DNA of 44,003 bases from Bacteroidales bacterium (GTDB lineage: Bacteria > Bacteroidota > Bacteroidia > Bacteroidales > UBA932), in the NCBI GenBank assembly GCA_017437755.1, contig JAFRXI010000014.1, positions 1 to 44,003 on the forward strand, in the 5' to 3' direction. The position numbers and the translations under genes were made by a program. The first letter of the stretch is position 1; each line of letters begins with the position of its first letter. Positions 24,021 to 33,338 of this stretch are shown piece after piece. The notes beneath the pieces are model-generated. The model made no database searches. It worked only from the letters and a program-made list of their open reading frames with translations, and had not been told where the DNA came from.

Positions 24021-25155
24021 AACGCTCTATGTAGCTCCTGGAGAGCTGCCCCCTCCAGACGATGTCGTCCCGCGCATTGATGGGAATCTCTATATCTATC
24101 CCGTAAGCCTTTGAATTGTACTTGACAACGGCCGAACTCTTCCATGTGGTGCGGGTACCGCCGTCGTCCTCGGTGATTATGAAAGCGCAGTTGTTGACCT
24201 GGTCGGTCCACTCCGAGGCGAGCACGGCATTGAACGGGATTTCCGTTCCGACCTGGTTACGGCGTACGACTATCATGAAATCGGTCACCGTGGGGCTGTA
24301 CAGCCGCATCTCCTGTTCGGTTGTAGCCTTGAACCCGGCTATGGAGCCGCATTTGACAAAGAACTCGGAAGCTCCCGCAAACCAGGTATCGTAATTGCGC
24401 TTCATTACAAACGACCTGAGAATCAGGGTTTTATCCTCGGAATAAGAAGATTTTACCGTGATTGTTCCCCCGCTGGTCCCCCAGTCGGGATCCTCTCTCC
24501 TGAGCATTTCCAGCGACTTGAAACCGGCATCGTCGTTACGGTTGACCACCCATACCGGACGCTCCCTTGCAATATCCTCATCCACAATTATTTCCGTCAT
24601 TTCACCATCATCCCCCATGACGTATCCCACATTCCTTGCCGAATTGTCACACGGGTCGTAAGTGATTATGGGAGAGGTGGTTCCATCCCATTCTTCCGAA
24701 AACGGCCAGTATATCTGCACACCGGAGGACGAAATATTTTCTATGTAGGCGTCCACTTCCGGAGAATCTTCCCCGGCCTTGGTGCCGAAGCGATCCGAAA
24801 GGGCCGCCCTCAGAAGGTCCCGGAGCGGGGTCCTGTAAACAGGAGCGCCCGCCCTGGTGGGAGAATCCCCGACTCCGGCGCCCGGGTCGGAAAACAGGTT
24901 CTCCATAGTGTACTCTTCATCGTAACCATTTACCGACGAAGATGTTACGGCATCATGGACTTCGCCCATCTGCCCTTCCCCGATGTTTACTGACGACAAC
25001 AGTCTTGCAACATCCTCCATGAGGATGGCGTTGTCGGTCCTCGTATCCCCTCCCTGCGAACGGACATCCTTGTCCACCCTCTCGCAGCAGACTGCAACAC
25101 ATACCGCATAAACGGCCACTGCCGCAAACGACAGTTTCTTCCTGAAATTTTCCAT
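23965..25155 (-). CDS. Exported hypothetical protein
   Basis: A 396-residue protein with a basic start and hydrophobic core (KKLSFAAVAVYAVCVAVCC) that is a signal peptide, perhaps of a lipoprotein, although the lipobox AVCC is atypical. The mature part is acidic with a helical stretch near residues 45-110 and a beta-rich second half (ITVKSSYSEDKTLILRSFVM, DFMIVVRRNQVG, the C-terminal GDVDLVLELI). I recognise no family. The ATG at 25155 is preferred over 25176 because the signal peptide then starts normally. Confidence 0.78.
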   Translation of the reverse strand: MENFRKKLSFAAVAVYAVCVAVCCERVDKDVRSQGGDTRTDNAILMEDVARLLSSVNIGEGQMGEVHDAVTSSSVNGYDEEYTMENLFSDPGAGVGDSPTRAGAPVYRTPLRDLLRAALSDRFGTKAGEDSPEVDAYIENISSSGVQIYWPFSEEWDGTTSPIITYDPCDNSARNVGYVMGDDGEMTEIIVDEDIARERPVWVVNRNDDAGFKSLEMLRREDPDWGTSGGTITVKSSYSEDKTLILRSFVMKRNYDTWFAGASEFFVKCGSIAGFKATTEQEMRLYSPTVTDFMIVVRRNQVGTEIPFNAVLASEWTDQVNNCAFIITEDDGGTRTTWKSSAVVKYNSKAYGIDIEIPINARDDIVWRGQLSRSYIERFNGQTGHFGDVDLVLELI

Positions 25156-25185
25156 GGTCCTTTTTCTTTTCTGCAAAGGAACCGC

Positions 25186-25222
25186 ATATCATCCGTTTTG
25201 TGAAAAATAAAACGGATAATAT
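25186..25222. repeat. Inverted repeat upstream of the exported hypothetical gene
   Basis: ATATCATCCGTTTT (25186-25199) and AAAACGGATAATAT (25209-25222) are inverted copies matching at 13 of 14 positions with a 9-nt loop. Neither side has a T-run. It lies 31-67 nt upstream of the ATG at 25155; a weak -7-like TTCCTTTG sits between (minus strand, 25181-25174). Candidate operator or leader hairpin. Confidence 0.45.
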
Positions 25223-25244
25223 GGAAAACATGGCCCAGAACGCA

Positions 25245-25272
25245 CTGCGGGGTGGTTTTCACCGCCCCGCAG
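25245..25272. terminator. Strong GC hairpin downstream of prmC
   Basis: CTGCGGGG (25245-25252) pairs with CCCCGCAG (25265-25272), with further pairing GTG/CAC near a TTTT-containing loop. Downstream of prmC on the minus strand it lacks a T-run, though a run of seven T occurs just before it (25287-25293). On the plus strand it is followed by AAGTAAGATTTTT. It probably ends or shields the prmC transcript; not a textbook terminator. Confidence 0.4.
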
Positions 25273-25299
25273 AAGTAAGATTTTTCAAAAAAAGCCCGC

Positions 25300-26202
25300 T
25301 TACTTCATATAGAAAATGAAGCGGTTCCGGTCGTAGAAGTCCTTTACGATGTCCACTGTCCCGAAGCCGGCTTCCCTGAAGAGTCCGGCGGTTTCCTTTC
25401 CAAGGACCTCGTTAATCTCGGTCATGCACTTCCCGTCCTTGGAGAGCACGCGCAGGGAAATATCGGCAATGGCGCGGTAGAACATCAGCGGGTCGTCGTC
25501 GGGGACGAAAAGGGCCGACTCAGGCTCATAGTCCAGCACGTTCTTGCGCATCTTGGACTTTTCCGACTCCATTATATATGGAGGATTGCTGAGGACCACG
25601 TCGAATTCGCCGAGGGCGGGGAAACTGTCGGGAGAAAGCACGTCGGCGTTGACGAAGACCGGCGCAACCGCCCCGGCCTCCTTGAGGTTTGACTGGAAAC
25701 CCTGGCTCCTGGCGACTTCGAGTGCACCTTCGGAATTGTCGACACCCACGACCTTTGCCCCGGGAACGGATAGGGCTACCGTCCAGGCTATGTTGCCGGA
25801 ACCCGTACAGAGGTCCAGAACCCTTACCGGCTCGGCCGACTTGCCGTAGGGAATCCTCATCCTCTTTATCCTGGAAGCCACCTTGATGGCCTCGCGGCAA
25901 AGGAGTTCGGTCTCCGGACGCGGAATAAGCACGTTCCGGTCGACCTTGAACGAGAGGCCGCAGAAATCGGCCTTCCCGATGACATACTGGATGGGCTCCC
26001 CTGCCTTGAGGCGGTCCATAGCAGCGGTGAGCGGAGCCGTCTTATGCTTGTCAATCTTGTACTCCGGCTCAACTATATGGGTATAGTTCTTTGTGCCGAT
26101 AACGGCCTCGCAGAGCATCAGGATAAGGTTTTTGGCCTCGGCGGTGGGATAGAGGCTCTCCAGTTCAGCTATCCCTTCCTTCAGGAAATCAACTAGCAGC
26201 AT
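25300..26202 (-). CDS. prmC: Release factor glutamine methyltransferase
   Basis: Methylates the glutamine of the GGQ motif in release factors RF1 and RF2 using S-adenosylmethionine. The 300-residue product has an N-terminal helical domain, the linker motif PIQYVIGKADFCGL, SAM-binding VLDLCTGSGNIA, the acidic VVGVDNSEGAL, and the catalytic NPPY at residues 206-209 (VVLSNPPYIME). The C-terminal EINEVLGKE is also typical. It lies 8 nt after ddl, the third gene of PBP1A-ddl-prmC. Confidence 0.95.
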   Translation of the reverse strand: MLLVDFLKEGIAELESLYPTAEAKNLILMLCEAVIGTKNYTHIVEPEYKIDKHKTAPLTAAMDRLKAGEPIQYVIGKADFCGLSFKVDRNVLIPRPETELLCREAIKVASRIKRMRIPYGKSAEPVRVLDLCTGSGNIAWTVALSVPGAKVVGVDNSEGALEVARSQGFQSNLKEAGAVAPVFVNADVLSPDSFPALGEFDVVLSNPPYIMESEKSKMRKNVLDYEPESALFVPDDDPLMFYRAIADISLRVLSKDGKCMTEINEVLGKETAGLFREAGFGTVDIVKDFYDRNRFIFYMK

Positions 26203-26210
26203 CGTACCGG

Positions 26211-27230
26211 TCAGGAATTTTCAATGATGGTGGTCAAGAAGTCGGTTATGTCTATCCCGGCGGTACGTACCATCTTGGGGACAAGCGACGCGCTGGTCAT
26301 TCCGGGAATGGTATTGACCTCCAGGAAATACAGCCCGTCCTCTCCCCTGATGTAGTCCATCCTGACAACCCCGCGGCAGCCAAGGCGGCGGTAAATCCTT
26401 GCGGATGCCTCCCGGACCTCATCGGCCATCCCGTCTGGAATGGGTGCGGGGCATATCTCGCGGCTGTAGCCGTTGTACTTGGCGTCGTAATCGAAATAGT
26501 CGTTGTCGGTAACTATCTCTATCACAGGAAGGGCCTTGACAGCGGTCCCGTCAAAATACACGGCGCAGGTCAGTTCCCTGCCGGAAATACCCTTTTCCAC
26601 CAGTACGGTATCGCTTTCCGAAAATGCGAAGCGGATGGCGTCGGCAAGGGCGGAAGCCTCGGTAACCTTGGTTATGCCGAAGCTGGAACCTCCGTTGGTG
26701 GGTTTTACGAACAGGGGCAGGCCCAGGCTTGCGACAGTCCTGTCGGCAAATCCGTCAACGTCTTCGCCATCCTTCCTGATGAATGTGGACGGGGCGAGCC
26801 TGACTCCTTCCACCTCTCCCATGTACCTCTTGCAGGAATACTTGTCGAAGGCGACCGCCGATACATAGGAGCCGCACCCCGAGAACGGTATTCCCAGCAT
26901 TTCCAGGTATCCCTGGATCTGGCCCGTCTCGCCGGGAACGCCGTGCTGCATAATGTAGGCATAGTCAAACTTGACCTTGCTGCCCAGCACGGTGACGGAG
27001 AAATCCGTCTTGTCGACCTCGGGACGGGACCCCTCAGGGAAGGGCACCCTCATGGAATTGCTGCGGCGCATGGCCACCAGCTCCCACTTTCCGAACCTTG
27101 CGAAAACCTCATACACGTCGTAGATGCTCCCGTCTATACGGGACGCCGTGAATTCCCCGCTCCGGCACGATACCTCCCATTCCGAGGAATCGCTGCCGTA
27201 AATCACCGCAATTGTCTTGAACCTTGACAT
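26211..27230 (-). CDS. ddl: D-alanine--D-alanine ligase
   Basis: ATP-grasp enzyme that joins two D-alanines for peptidoglycan precursors. The 339-residue product has the N-terminal VIYGSDSSEWEVSCRSG, the LGIPFSGCGSYVSAVAFDKYSCKR block, PLFVKPTNGGSSFGITKV (ATP-grasp), VLVEKGISGRELTCAV, and the metal-binding FLEVNTIPGMTSASLVP. The ATG at 27230 (MSRFKTIAVIYG) is chosen; the upstream in-frame region overlaps the end of the PBP1A gene. It starts 4 nt after that gene's stop. Confidence 0.96.
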   Translation of the reverse strand: MSRFKTIAVIYGSDSSEWEVSCRSGEFTASRIDGSIYDVYEVFARFGKWELVAMRRSNSMRVPFPEGSRPEVDKTDFSVTVLGSKVKFDYAYIMQHGVPGETGQIQGYLEMLGIPFSGCGSYVSAVAFDKYSCKRYMGEVEGVRLAPSTFIRKDGEDVDGFADRTVASLGLPLFVKPTNGGSSFGITKVTEASALADAIRFAFSESDTVLVEKGISGRELTCAVYFDGTAVKALPVIEIVTDNDYFDYDAKYNGYSREICPAPIPDGMADEVREASARIYRRLGCRGVVRMDYIRGEDGLYFLEVNTIPGMTSASLVPKMVRTAGIDITDFLTTIIENS

Positions 27231-27234
27231 ATAT

Positions 27235-29565
27235 CTATTCAAAATAATATTCTTCCAACGTGGTGCCACCGATCGTCGAGGAAGGGCCGCAGGCCGTGGA
27301 AACGCCTTCCGGAATCACAAACCGGTCACTTTCCGATACCCCGAGCGTGCCGTCGGCAAGTACCTTCTTCATCCAGATGCCCCAGATGGGAAGGGCCATG
27401 TTGGCACCCTGCCCGAGGGCGGTGGAGGTGAAATGTACATACCTGTCTTCAGCCCCCACCCATACCCCGGCTGTGATGGAAGGGGTGTATCCTATGAACC
27501 ATCCGTCGGAATTGTCGTTTGTGGTTCCGGTCTTTCCGGCAATCTGGCCCCTGAGGCCGTAGCGCCCGCGCAGCCTTCCGCCGGTTCCTCCGTCCACCAC
27601 GCCCTGCATCATGCCTATCATCTGATAATCAGCCCTTTCCTGCAAGGCTTCGCGGGCCCGGTCGGAGAACTGCGAGAGGACGTTGCCTTCGCGGTCCTCG
27701 ATCCTGGTGACGAAGATGGGATAAGTATAGATACCTCCCGACGGGAAGGTGTTGTAGGCCGTGACCATCTCGAATACGGAAAGGTCGGCCGAGCCCACGC
27801 AAAGCGAGGGCACCGGTTCCACATAGCTGGAAATACCCATCTTCCGCATCATCCGGACCATGGCATCGGGTCCAAGCTGCTTCATAAGGTAGGCCGACAC
27901 AGAATTGGAACTGTGCGCGAGTCCCCAGCGGAGGTCGACTATGGAACCGTCGGCATGGGGATCCTGCGGGGTCCAGGTATTGTCGCCGTGGAGGACTATC
28001 ACCTGCGGAAGGTTCACCACCTGGTCGCAGGGGGTCATCCCGTATTCCATTGCTAGGGCGTACAGGTAGGGTTTTATGGTGGACCCCACCTGGCGCTTGC
28101 CCTGACGGACGTTGTCGTACTTGAAATAGCGGTAGTTGGGCCCGCCCACATAGGCCTTGACATGGCCCGTACCGGGCTCTATGGCCATGAAAGCGGCCCT
28201 GAGGAAGGACTTGTAGTAACGGATGGAGTCGTCCGGGGTCATCACGGTATCCACGTATCCGGGCTTTTCCCAGGTGAAGAGCCTCATCTGGACGGGCTTT
28301 GTGAAACTCTTGGCAATCGCTTCCTCGGACATGCCTGCACGCCGCATGTTGCGGGTGCGGTCGCTCCACGAGCGCCCCTGCTTCATGGCCACGTCCATGA
28401 CCTTCTGGGGCGTACCGTTGGAGAACGGGAAGCTCTTCCGGTATTTCAGTTCCCGGTTGAAGTCCTTCTGGAGGGTCTTGCCAAGGTGCTCGGCAACGGC
28501 TTCCTCGGCAAACTTCTGCATCTTGAAATTGATGGTGGTATAGATGCGGAGGCCGTCGCGGTCAAGGTCATACCGGCTGCCGTCGTTCTTGCGGGTCTTG
28601 TTGATCCAGCCATAGAGGGGATCGTCGGCCCAGAGGAGCGAATCTGCACGGAAATCCTCCCTGGTGTCGTACGAGGAACGCCTGGGCTTCTCGGCATACA
28701 TGGTACGGCGGAGCATGTCCCTGAAATAGGGAGCCACGCCCGTGGTGCGGTCCACCGTCCGCTCGTAGGTCTTGATGGGGATGGCCTGGATGGAATCCCT
28801 CTCGGCCTCGGTCAGGTACCCCGCCTTCTCCATCTGGGAGAGGATGAAATTACGCCTCACCAGGGCCTTGTCGGGGTTGATGTTTGGGTTGTACCGGGTG
28901 GGCTTGTTGATCATTCCCACCAGCACGGCGCTCTCCTCCACCTTCAGGTTTATGGGTTTCTTGTCGAAGAACTGGGCCGCGGCCGACTGAATTCCGTAGG
29001 AGTTGCTGCCGAAGAACACGGCGTTGAGATACATGTTCACTATCTCCTCCTTGGTATAGTTCCGCTCAAGCTTGATGGCGGTGATCCATTCCTTGAGCTT
29101 TATCCATATCATCCTCATCTGGGATACCCCGGGGATCTTGCTGCGGACATCGCGCCTGGGATACAGGGTCTTGGCCAGCTGCTGGGTGATGGTGCTGCCG
29201 CCGCCCTGGCTCGAATTCCTCATGAGGAGCGTCTTGAAAAGCACCCTTCCCAGACTCTTGAAATCGATGCCCGAATGCCTGTAGAAGCGCACGTCCTCGG
29301 TTGCCACGGTGGCCTGCACAAGGTTTTCAGGGAGCTCGTCATAGCTGACGAAGGTCCTGTTCTCGATATGGTATGTGGTAAGGATCTCTCCGTCCTCGGC
29401 AATCACCTGGGTGGCCAGCTTGCTCTCCGGATTCTCCAGTTCCTCGATTGTGGGGATGTCGGCAAAGAACCAGACAGTCACCAGCATCAGCAGGAGCAGG
29501 GCGATCGGAGCCAGCAGGATGCCCCAGAGCCACTTCAATATGCGGTTTACGGTTTTGTCCGTCAT
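27235..29565 (-). CDS. Penicillin-binding protein 1A (class A)
   Basis: Bifunctional glycosyltransferase/transpeptidase that builds peptidoglycan outside the inner membrane. The 776-residue product has an N-terminal transmembrane helix (residues 11-34), a GT51 domain (ATEDVRFYRHSGID, GGSTITQQLAKTLY, KLERNYTKEEIVNMYLN) and a transpeptidase domain with S495-T-I-K498, the SSN motif in AHSSNSVSAY and K678-T-G-T. All catalytic motifs are present. First gene of the unit with ddl and prmC, a coherent cell-wall cluster. Confidence 0.96.
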   Translation of the reverse strand: MTDKTVNRILKWLWGILLAPIALLLLMLVTVWFFADIPTIEELENPESKLATQVIAEDGEILTTYHIENRTFVSYDELPENLVQATVATEDVRFYRHSGIDFKSLGRVLFKTLLMRNSSQGGGSTITQQLAKTLYPRRDVRSKIPGVSQMRMIWIKLKEWITAIKLERNYTKEEIVNMYLNAVFFGSNSYGIQSAAAQFFDKKPINLKVEESAVLVGMINKPTRYNPNINPDKALVRRNFILSQMEKAGYLTEAERDSIQAIPIKTYERTVDRTTGVAPYFRDMLRRTMYAEKPRRSSYDTREDFRADSLLWADDPLYGWINKTRKNDGSRYDLDRDGLRIYTTINFKMQKFAEEAVAEHLGKTLQKDFNRELKYRKSFPFSNGTPQKVMDVAMKQGRSWSDRTRNMRRAGMSEEAIAKSFTKPVQMRLFTWEKPGYVDTVMTPDDSIRYYKSFLRAAFMAIEPGTGHVKAYVGGPNYRYFKYDNVRQGKRQVGSTIKPYLYALAMEYGMTPCDQVVNLPQVIVLHGDNTWTPQDPHADGSIVDLRWGLAHSSNSVSAYLMKQLGPDAMVRMMRKMGISSYVEPVPSLCVGSADLSVFEMVTAYNTFPSGGIYTYPIFVTRIEDREGNVLSQFSDRAREALQERADYQMIGMMQGVVDGGTGGRLRGRYGLRGQIAGKTGTTNDNSDGWFIGYTPSITAGVWVGAEDRYVHFTSTALGQGANMALPIWGIWMKKVLADGTLGVSESDRFVIPEGVSTACGPSSTIGGTTLEEYYFE

Positions 29566-29587
29566 ACGTCAAATTCCATTAAGAATA

Positions 29588-29637
29588 CAAATTTATATCA
29601 AAAATTTGGAAAATTGCCCGGTTTGTGATTTACTTTG
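29588..29637. promoter_or_regulatory. Divergent promoters of PBP1A and topA
   Basis: Minus strand: TAAATTTG at 29595-29588, 22 nt before the PBP1A ATG, no clear -33. Plus strand: TTTG at 29605-29608, 21-nt spacer, then TTACTTTG at 29630-29637 (one mismatch to TAnnTTTG), 17 nt before the topA ATG. Confidence 0.5.
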
Positions 29638-29654
29638 CACAAAATTAAGAAAGA

Positions 29655-31973
29655 ATGGAGGGGAATCTAGTCATAGTCGAGTCACCGACCAAAGCCAGGG
29701 AAATAGGAGAATTCCTCAGGAACGAGGATACAAAATACACGGTGGTCTCCAGCAAGGGCCATATCAGGGATCTCAGCGAGAAGAAGCTGGGAGTTGACGT
29801 GGAGCACGGCTTCCGTCCGGAATACGAGATTCCGGCCGACAAGGTCAAGCTCGTGGCCGAACTCAGGAAACTGTCGGCCGCGGCATCGACCGTCTACCTT
29901 GCGTCCGATCCCGACCGCGAGGGCGAGGCCATTTCATGGCACCTTTCCGAGGTCCTGGGACTGGATCCGGAAAAGACCAGGAGGATAACCTATCACGAGA
30001 TTACCAGGAACGCCGTCCTCGAGGCCCTGAAGAACCCGAGGGGGATTGACATGAACCTTGTCAACGCCCAGCAGGCGAGGCGCATACTGGACCGGCTCGT
30101 GGGTTTTGAACTCTCGCCCGTGCTCTGGAGGAAGATCCAGCCCAAGCTTTCGGCCGGAAGGGTGCAGAGCGTGGCCCTGAGGCTCATTGTGGAGCGCGAA
30201 AAGGAGATCATGGCATTCAAGAACGAGGCTTTCTACCGGATAGAAGGGACCTTCTTCCCCATGAATACCCCGGGAGTGACCTTCAAGGCCCTGCTGGAAA
30301 AGCGTTTCCAGTCGATCGGCGAGGCACGCACCTTCCTCGAGGACAGCATCGGGGCTCACTACACCGTAGACGGAATTGACAAGAAGGAAGGCACCAGGAC
30401 ACCTCCGCCCCCCTTCACCACGTCCACGCTCCAGCAGGAAGCGTCCCGCAAGCTGCATTTCCCCGTAAACCTCACCATGAGGGTGGCCCAGGCCCTTTAC
30501 GAGAGGGGTCTCATAACCTACATGAGGACCGACTCCACAAACCTTTCGTCGCTTGCCCTGGGCACTTCAAAGAAATACATCGTGGAGAATTTCGGCGCCC
30601 AGTATTCCAGGACCAGGCAGTTCCAGACCCGCTCCAAGGGTGCCCAGGAGGCCCACGAAGCCATCAGGCCCACTTTCATCGCCAATACCGACATCGACGG
30701 CACGGCCCAGGAAAAGAAGCTCTACCGGCTTATATGGAAAAGGACCGTGGCCAGCCAGATGGCCGACGCCAGGGTCCTCGCCACCACCGCCAGGATAGCC
30801 TCGGACCGCAGGGAGGAACGCTTCTCCGCCCAGGCCCTGGAAATCCTGTTCGACGGTTACATGAAGCTTTACATGGGCGGCTCCGAAGAGGATGAAGCCC
30901 GTGATTCCGAGGTGATCCTGCCGGAAATCCATCCCGGCGACCCCATGGGGAACAAGTCCATCACCGCTGAGTGCAAGTTCACCCAGCCTCCCCAGAGGTA
31001 TACCCAGGGAACGCTCACCCGCAAGCTCGAGGAACTCGGGATCGGGCGCCCCTCGACCTGGGGTACGATCGTTCCCACCCTCGCGGCCGGAAGGGGCTAC
31101 ATCACCGAGGGCGACAAGGAGGGGAAGAAGATGGAGGTGGAGAACCTCACCCTGTCCGGAAACTCCATCCGCACCACCCGCAAGCACGAGACGGTAGGCG
31201 CCGAGAAACGCCGCCTGATGCCGCAGGAAATCGGCATAATCGTTTCCGACTTCCTGGTCAGGGAGTTCCCGGAAATCATGGACTATGACTTCACCGCCAA
31301 TGTGGAAGAGGACTTTGACCTCATTGCGGAAGGCAAGGCGTCATGGAACGACACCATCTCCGGATTCTACGCACCGTTCCACTCCACGGTGAGCAAGGTC
31401 CTGGAAGGCGGCGGATACGACAAGGTGGAACGCCTCCTGGGCAACGACCCGGCCACCGGAGAACCCCTGATGGCCCGCTTCGGAAGGTTCGGGGCTTATA
31501 TCCAGAAAGGCGACGGAGAGAACCGCCAGTTCGCCAGCCTGGGAAAGGGCCAGCTCATCGAGACCATCACCCTGGATGAAGCCCTGAAACTGTTCCAGCT
31601 TCCCCGCACCGTGGGCCAGTACCAGGGACTGGACATCGTGGCCACGAAGGGAAGGTTCGGCCCCTACATCAAGTGGGACGGGAAGAACTACACACTCCCC
31701 AAGGGAACCGACCCCCTGAAGGCCGGACTGGAGGAATGCATTCAAATCATAACGTCGCAGGGCTCCGCCTCCCCTGTAATCGCCGAGTTCGACGGCGGCC
31801 GGATTCAGATACTCAAAGGGCTGTACGGGCCTTATATCAAGGCCGACGGAGTCAACTACAGGATTCCGCGTGGAACCGATGCCTCAACCCTCACCGAACA
31901 GGCTTGTAAGGATTTGATAGCTTCAAGTGCTTCCACTTCTTCAAAAAAGAGAGGCTCCCGCTTCAAAAAATGA
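29655..31973 (+). CDS. topA: DNA topoisomerase I
   Basis: Type IA topoisomerase relaxing negative supercoils. The 772-residue product opens with the TOPRIM domain (LVIVESPTKAREI and YLASDPDREGEAISWHL), has the nicking tyrosine Y289 in GLITYMRTDSTNLS, then KGAQEAHEAIRPT and GIGRPSTWGTIVPTL. Instead of CxxC zinc ribbons the C-terminus carries repeated units of the type RFGRFGAYIQKGDGEN / KGRFGPYIKWDGKNY / KGLYGPYIKADGVNY, as is common in Bacteroidota. It ends in a lysine- and serine-rich tail. Confidence 0.97.
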   Translation: MEGNLVIVESPTKAREIGEFLRNEDTKYTVVSSKGHIRDLSEKKLGVDVEHGFRPEYEIPADKVKLVAELRKLSAAASTVYLASDPDREGEAISWHLSEVLGLDPEKTRRITYHEITRNAVLEALKNPRGIDMNLVNAQQARRILDRLVGFELSPVLWRKIQPKLSAGRVQSVALRLIVEREKEIMAFKNEAFYRIEGTFFPMNTPGVTFKALLEKRFQSIGEARTFLEDSIGAHYTVDGIDKKEGTRTPPPPFTTSTLQQEASRKLHFPVNLTMRVAQALYERGLITYMRTDSTNLSSLALGTSKKYIVENFGAQYSRTRQFQTRSKGAQEAHEAIRPTFIANTDIDGTAQEKKLYRLIWKRTVASQMADARVLATTARIASDRREERFSAQALEILFDGYMKLYMGGSEEDEARDSEVILPEIHPGDPMGNKSITAECKFTQPPQRYTQGTLTRKLEELGIGRPSTWGTIVPTLAAGRGYITEGDKEGKKMEVENLTLSGNSIRTTRKHETVGAEKRRLMPQEIGIIVSDFLVREFPEIMDYDFTANVEEDFDLIAEGKASWNDTISGFYAPFHSTVSKVLEGGGYDKVERLLGNDPATGEPLMARFGRFGAYIQKGDGENRQFASLGKGQLIETITLDEALKLFQLPRTVGQYQGLDIVATKGRFGPYIKWDGKNYTLPKGTDPLKAGLEECIQIITSQGSASPVIAEFDGGRIQILKGLYGPYIKADGVNYRIPRGTDASTLTEQACKDLIASSASTSSKKRGSRFKK

Positions 31974-32014
31974 ATTTTTTCCGCTCCAAGCGGTAAAACC
32001 TGACATCTTTTTAC

Positions 32015-32022
32015 TATTTTTG
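32015..32022 (+). promoter_or_regulatory. Lrp-type regulator -7 box
   Basis: TATTTTTG, 39 nt upstream of the ATG at 32062. No TTTG at the usual distance. A short palindrome CCGCT-CCA-AGCGG (31981-31993) preceded by a T-run follows the topA stop. Confidence 0.45.
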
Positions 32023-32061
32023 CAGTGAGTTCATGTAACAAACCGCAATTCCAGTTATATT

Positions 32062-32568
32062 ATGACGCCCAACTACAGAATAGACCAGATCGACCAGAAG
32101 ATACTCTCTTCGCTCGTCAAGAATGCCAGGATGCCGTTTTTGGAGATAGCCCGCGCATGCGGGGTTTCCGGCGCTGCGATCCACCAGAGGGTCAAACGCC
32201 TGGAAGCCAACGGAGTAATTACCGGATCGCGCCTGCTTGTAAAACCCCAGGCCCTGGGACTCAACGTGTGCGCATTCATCAGCATCAACCTTTCCGAGGC
32301 CAATAAGTACGCCGAGGTCATCGCCGCCCTCAAGAAGGTTCCCGAAGTGGTGGAGTGTCATTTTGTAACCGGCAAGTATGCAATCCTTGCAAAGGTGTAC
32401 TGCCAGGACAACGACCACCTGATGGAAGTGCTCATGAGCACCATCCAGAAAATGCCTTACATCCAGTCTACGGAAACCATGATATCCCTGGAGGAAGCCA
32501 TTGAAAGGCAGGTCTGGGTCAAGGACTACAAGGCCCCGGGCAGTTCCCTCAGGAAAGCTTCAGAATAG
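32062..32568 (+). CDS. Lrp/AsnC family transcriptional regulator
   Basis: A 168-residue regulator. Residues 6-55 form the AsnC-type helix-turn-helix (IDQIDQKILSSLVKNARMPFLEIARACGVSGAAIHQRVKRLEANGVI, read here in part), followed by a RAM/AsnC ligand-binding domain (VCAFISINL, VPEVVECHFVTGKYAILAKVYC). Such proteins sense amino acids. No amino-acid operon adjoins it, so its targets are unknown. Its last 20 nt overlap the convergent ispD. Confidence 0.9.
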   Translation: MTPNYRIDQIDQKILSSLVKNARMPFLEIARACGVSGAAIHQRVKRLEANGVITGSRLLVKPQALGLNVCAFISINLSEANKYAEVIAALKKVPEVVECHFVTGKYAILAKVYCQDNDHLMEVLMSTIQKMPYIQSTETMISLEEAIERQVWVKDYKAPGSSLRKASE

Positions 32569-33262
32569 CCTCCGCCAGGGCAAGGTCCCCAGGAGACGTT
32601 ATCTTTATGTTGAACCTCTCTCCCTCGATGAAGGAGAGGGGTATTTTCATTGCCGAGGCCACTGAGGCGTCGTCGGTGAAAGACGGGTCGAAAGGCCGGT
32701 CATAAGCGGCCTTTATGTCTTCCGACAGGAATACCTGCGGGGTCTGTGCCGCCCAGATGCGGCTGCGGTCGACCTTTTCGGGGGCTTCCACCAGGACCTC
32801 CCCGTTAGCCGTCCTTTCCCGGTCCAGCACCTTCAGGGTGTCAACCGACGGCATGACCGGGATGAGGGCGCGGCAGGTCTCCGACATCGATGAGAACATC
32901 TTTCTCACCAACTTTTCACCCACAAGCGGCCGCACCCCGTCGTGGATTGCCACCACGGCCCCGTCGGGGACCTTTGCAAGGGCGTTCTTGACCGAGTGGA
33001 AACGCGTGAATCCCCCCTGCACCACGGTCTGCGGATAGTTGAAGTTCTCTGCCGCACATATCCTTTTCCAGGCGGTGGCCTGCCCCTTTGGAAGCACGGT
33101 GATTATGCGTATGCCCGGACAGGCGTCGATGAACCGCTCCATCGTCATCCTGAGTATGGTCTTCCCTCCCAGGGACAGGAACTGCTTGGGAACCGGAGCC
33201 CCCATACGCGTCCCGTGCCCGCCCGCCACGGCTATGAGAAAAAATTTCCTGTCCATATTCAT
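32549..33262 (-). CDS. ispD: 2-C-methyl-D-erythritol 4-phosphate cytidylyltransferase
   Basis: Third step of the MEP isoprenoid pathway, transferring CMP from CTP. The 237-residue product has the nucleotide-binding start AVAGGHGTRMGAPVPKQFL, VVQGGFTRFHSVKNAL, AIHDGVRPLV, the WAAQTPQVF block and FTDDASV, and ends with NIKITSPGDLALAEAIL. The usual GxGxRMG is GGHGTRMG. The start may be either of two in-frame ATGs (33262 or 33256); a TATATTCG box lies just upstream. Confidence 0.95.
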   Translation of the reverse strand: MNMDRKFFLIAVAGGHGTRMGAPVPKQFLSLGGKTILRMTMERFIDACPGIRIITVLPKGQATAWKRICAAENFNYPQTVVQGGFTRFHSVKNALAKVPDGAVVAIHDGVRPLVGEKLVRKMFSSMSETCRALIPVMPSVDTLKVLDRERTANGEVLVEAPEKVDRSRIWAAQTPQVFLSEDIKAAYDRPFDPSFTDDASVASAMKIPLSFIEGERFNIKITSPGDLALAEAILKLS

Positions 33263-33292
33263 ATTGAATATGCGAATATAAGTTTTTTTTTG

Positions 33293-33300
33293 TACTTTTG
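33293..33300 (+). promoter_or_regulatory. mreB operon -7 box
   Basis: TACTTTTG, 38 nt upstream of the mreB ATG, matches TAnnTTTG. No TTTG at the -33 position; a T-rich run lies upstream. Confidence 0.5.
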
Positions 33301-33338
33301 ACGTTACTATCTATTAATGGCAATTATTTGTAACCAAC

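Noticed and set aside
28162-29628. Long open frame of 488 codons on the plus strand
   Set aside because: It is antisense to the PBP1A gene, whose catalytic motifs are all intact; the frame is a by-product of GC-rich codon use.
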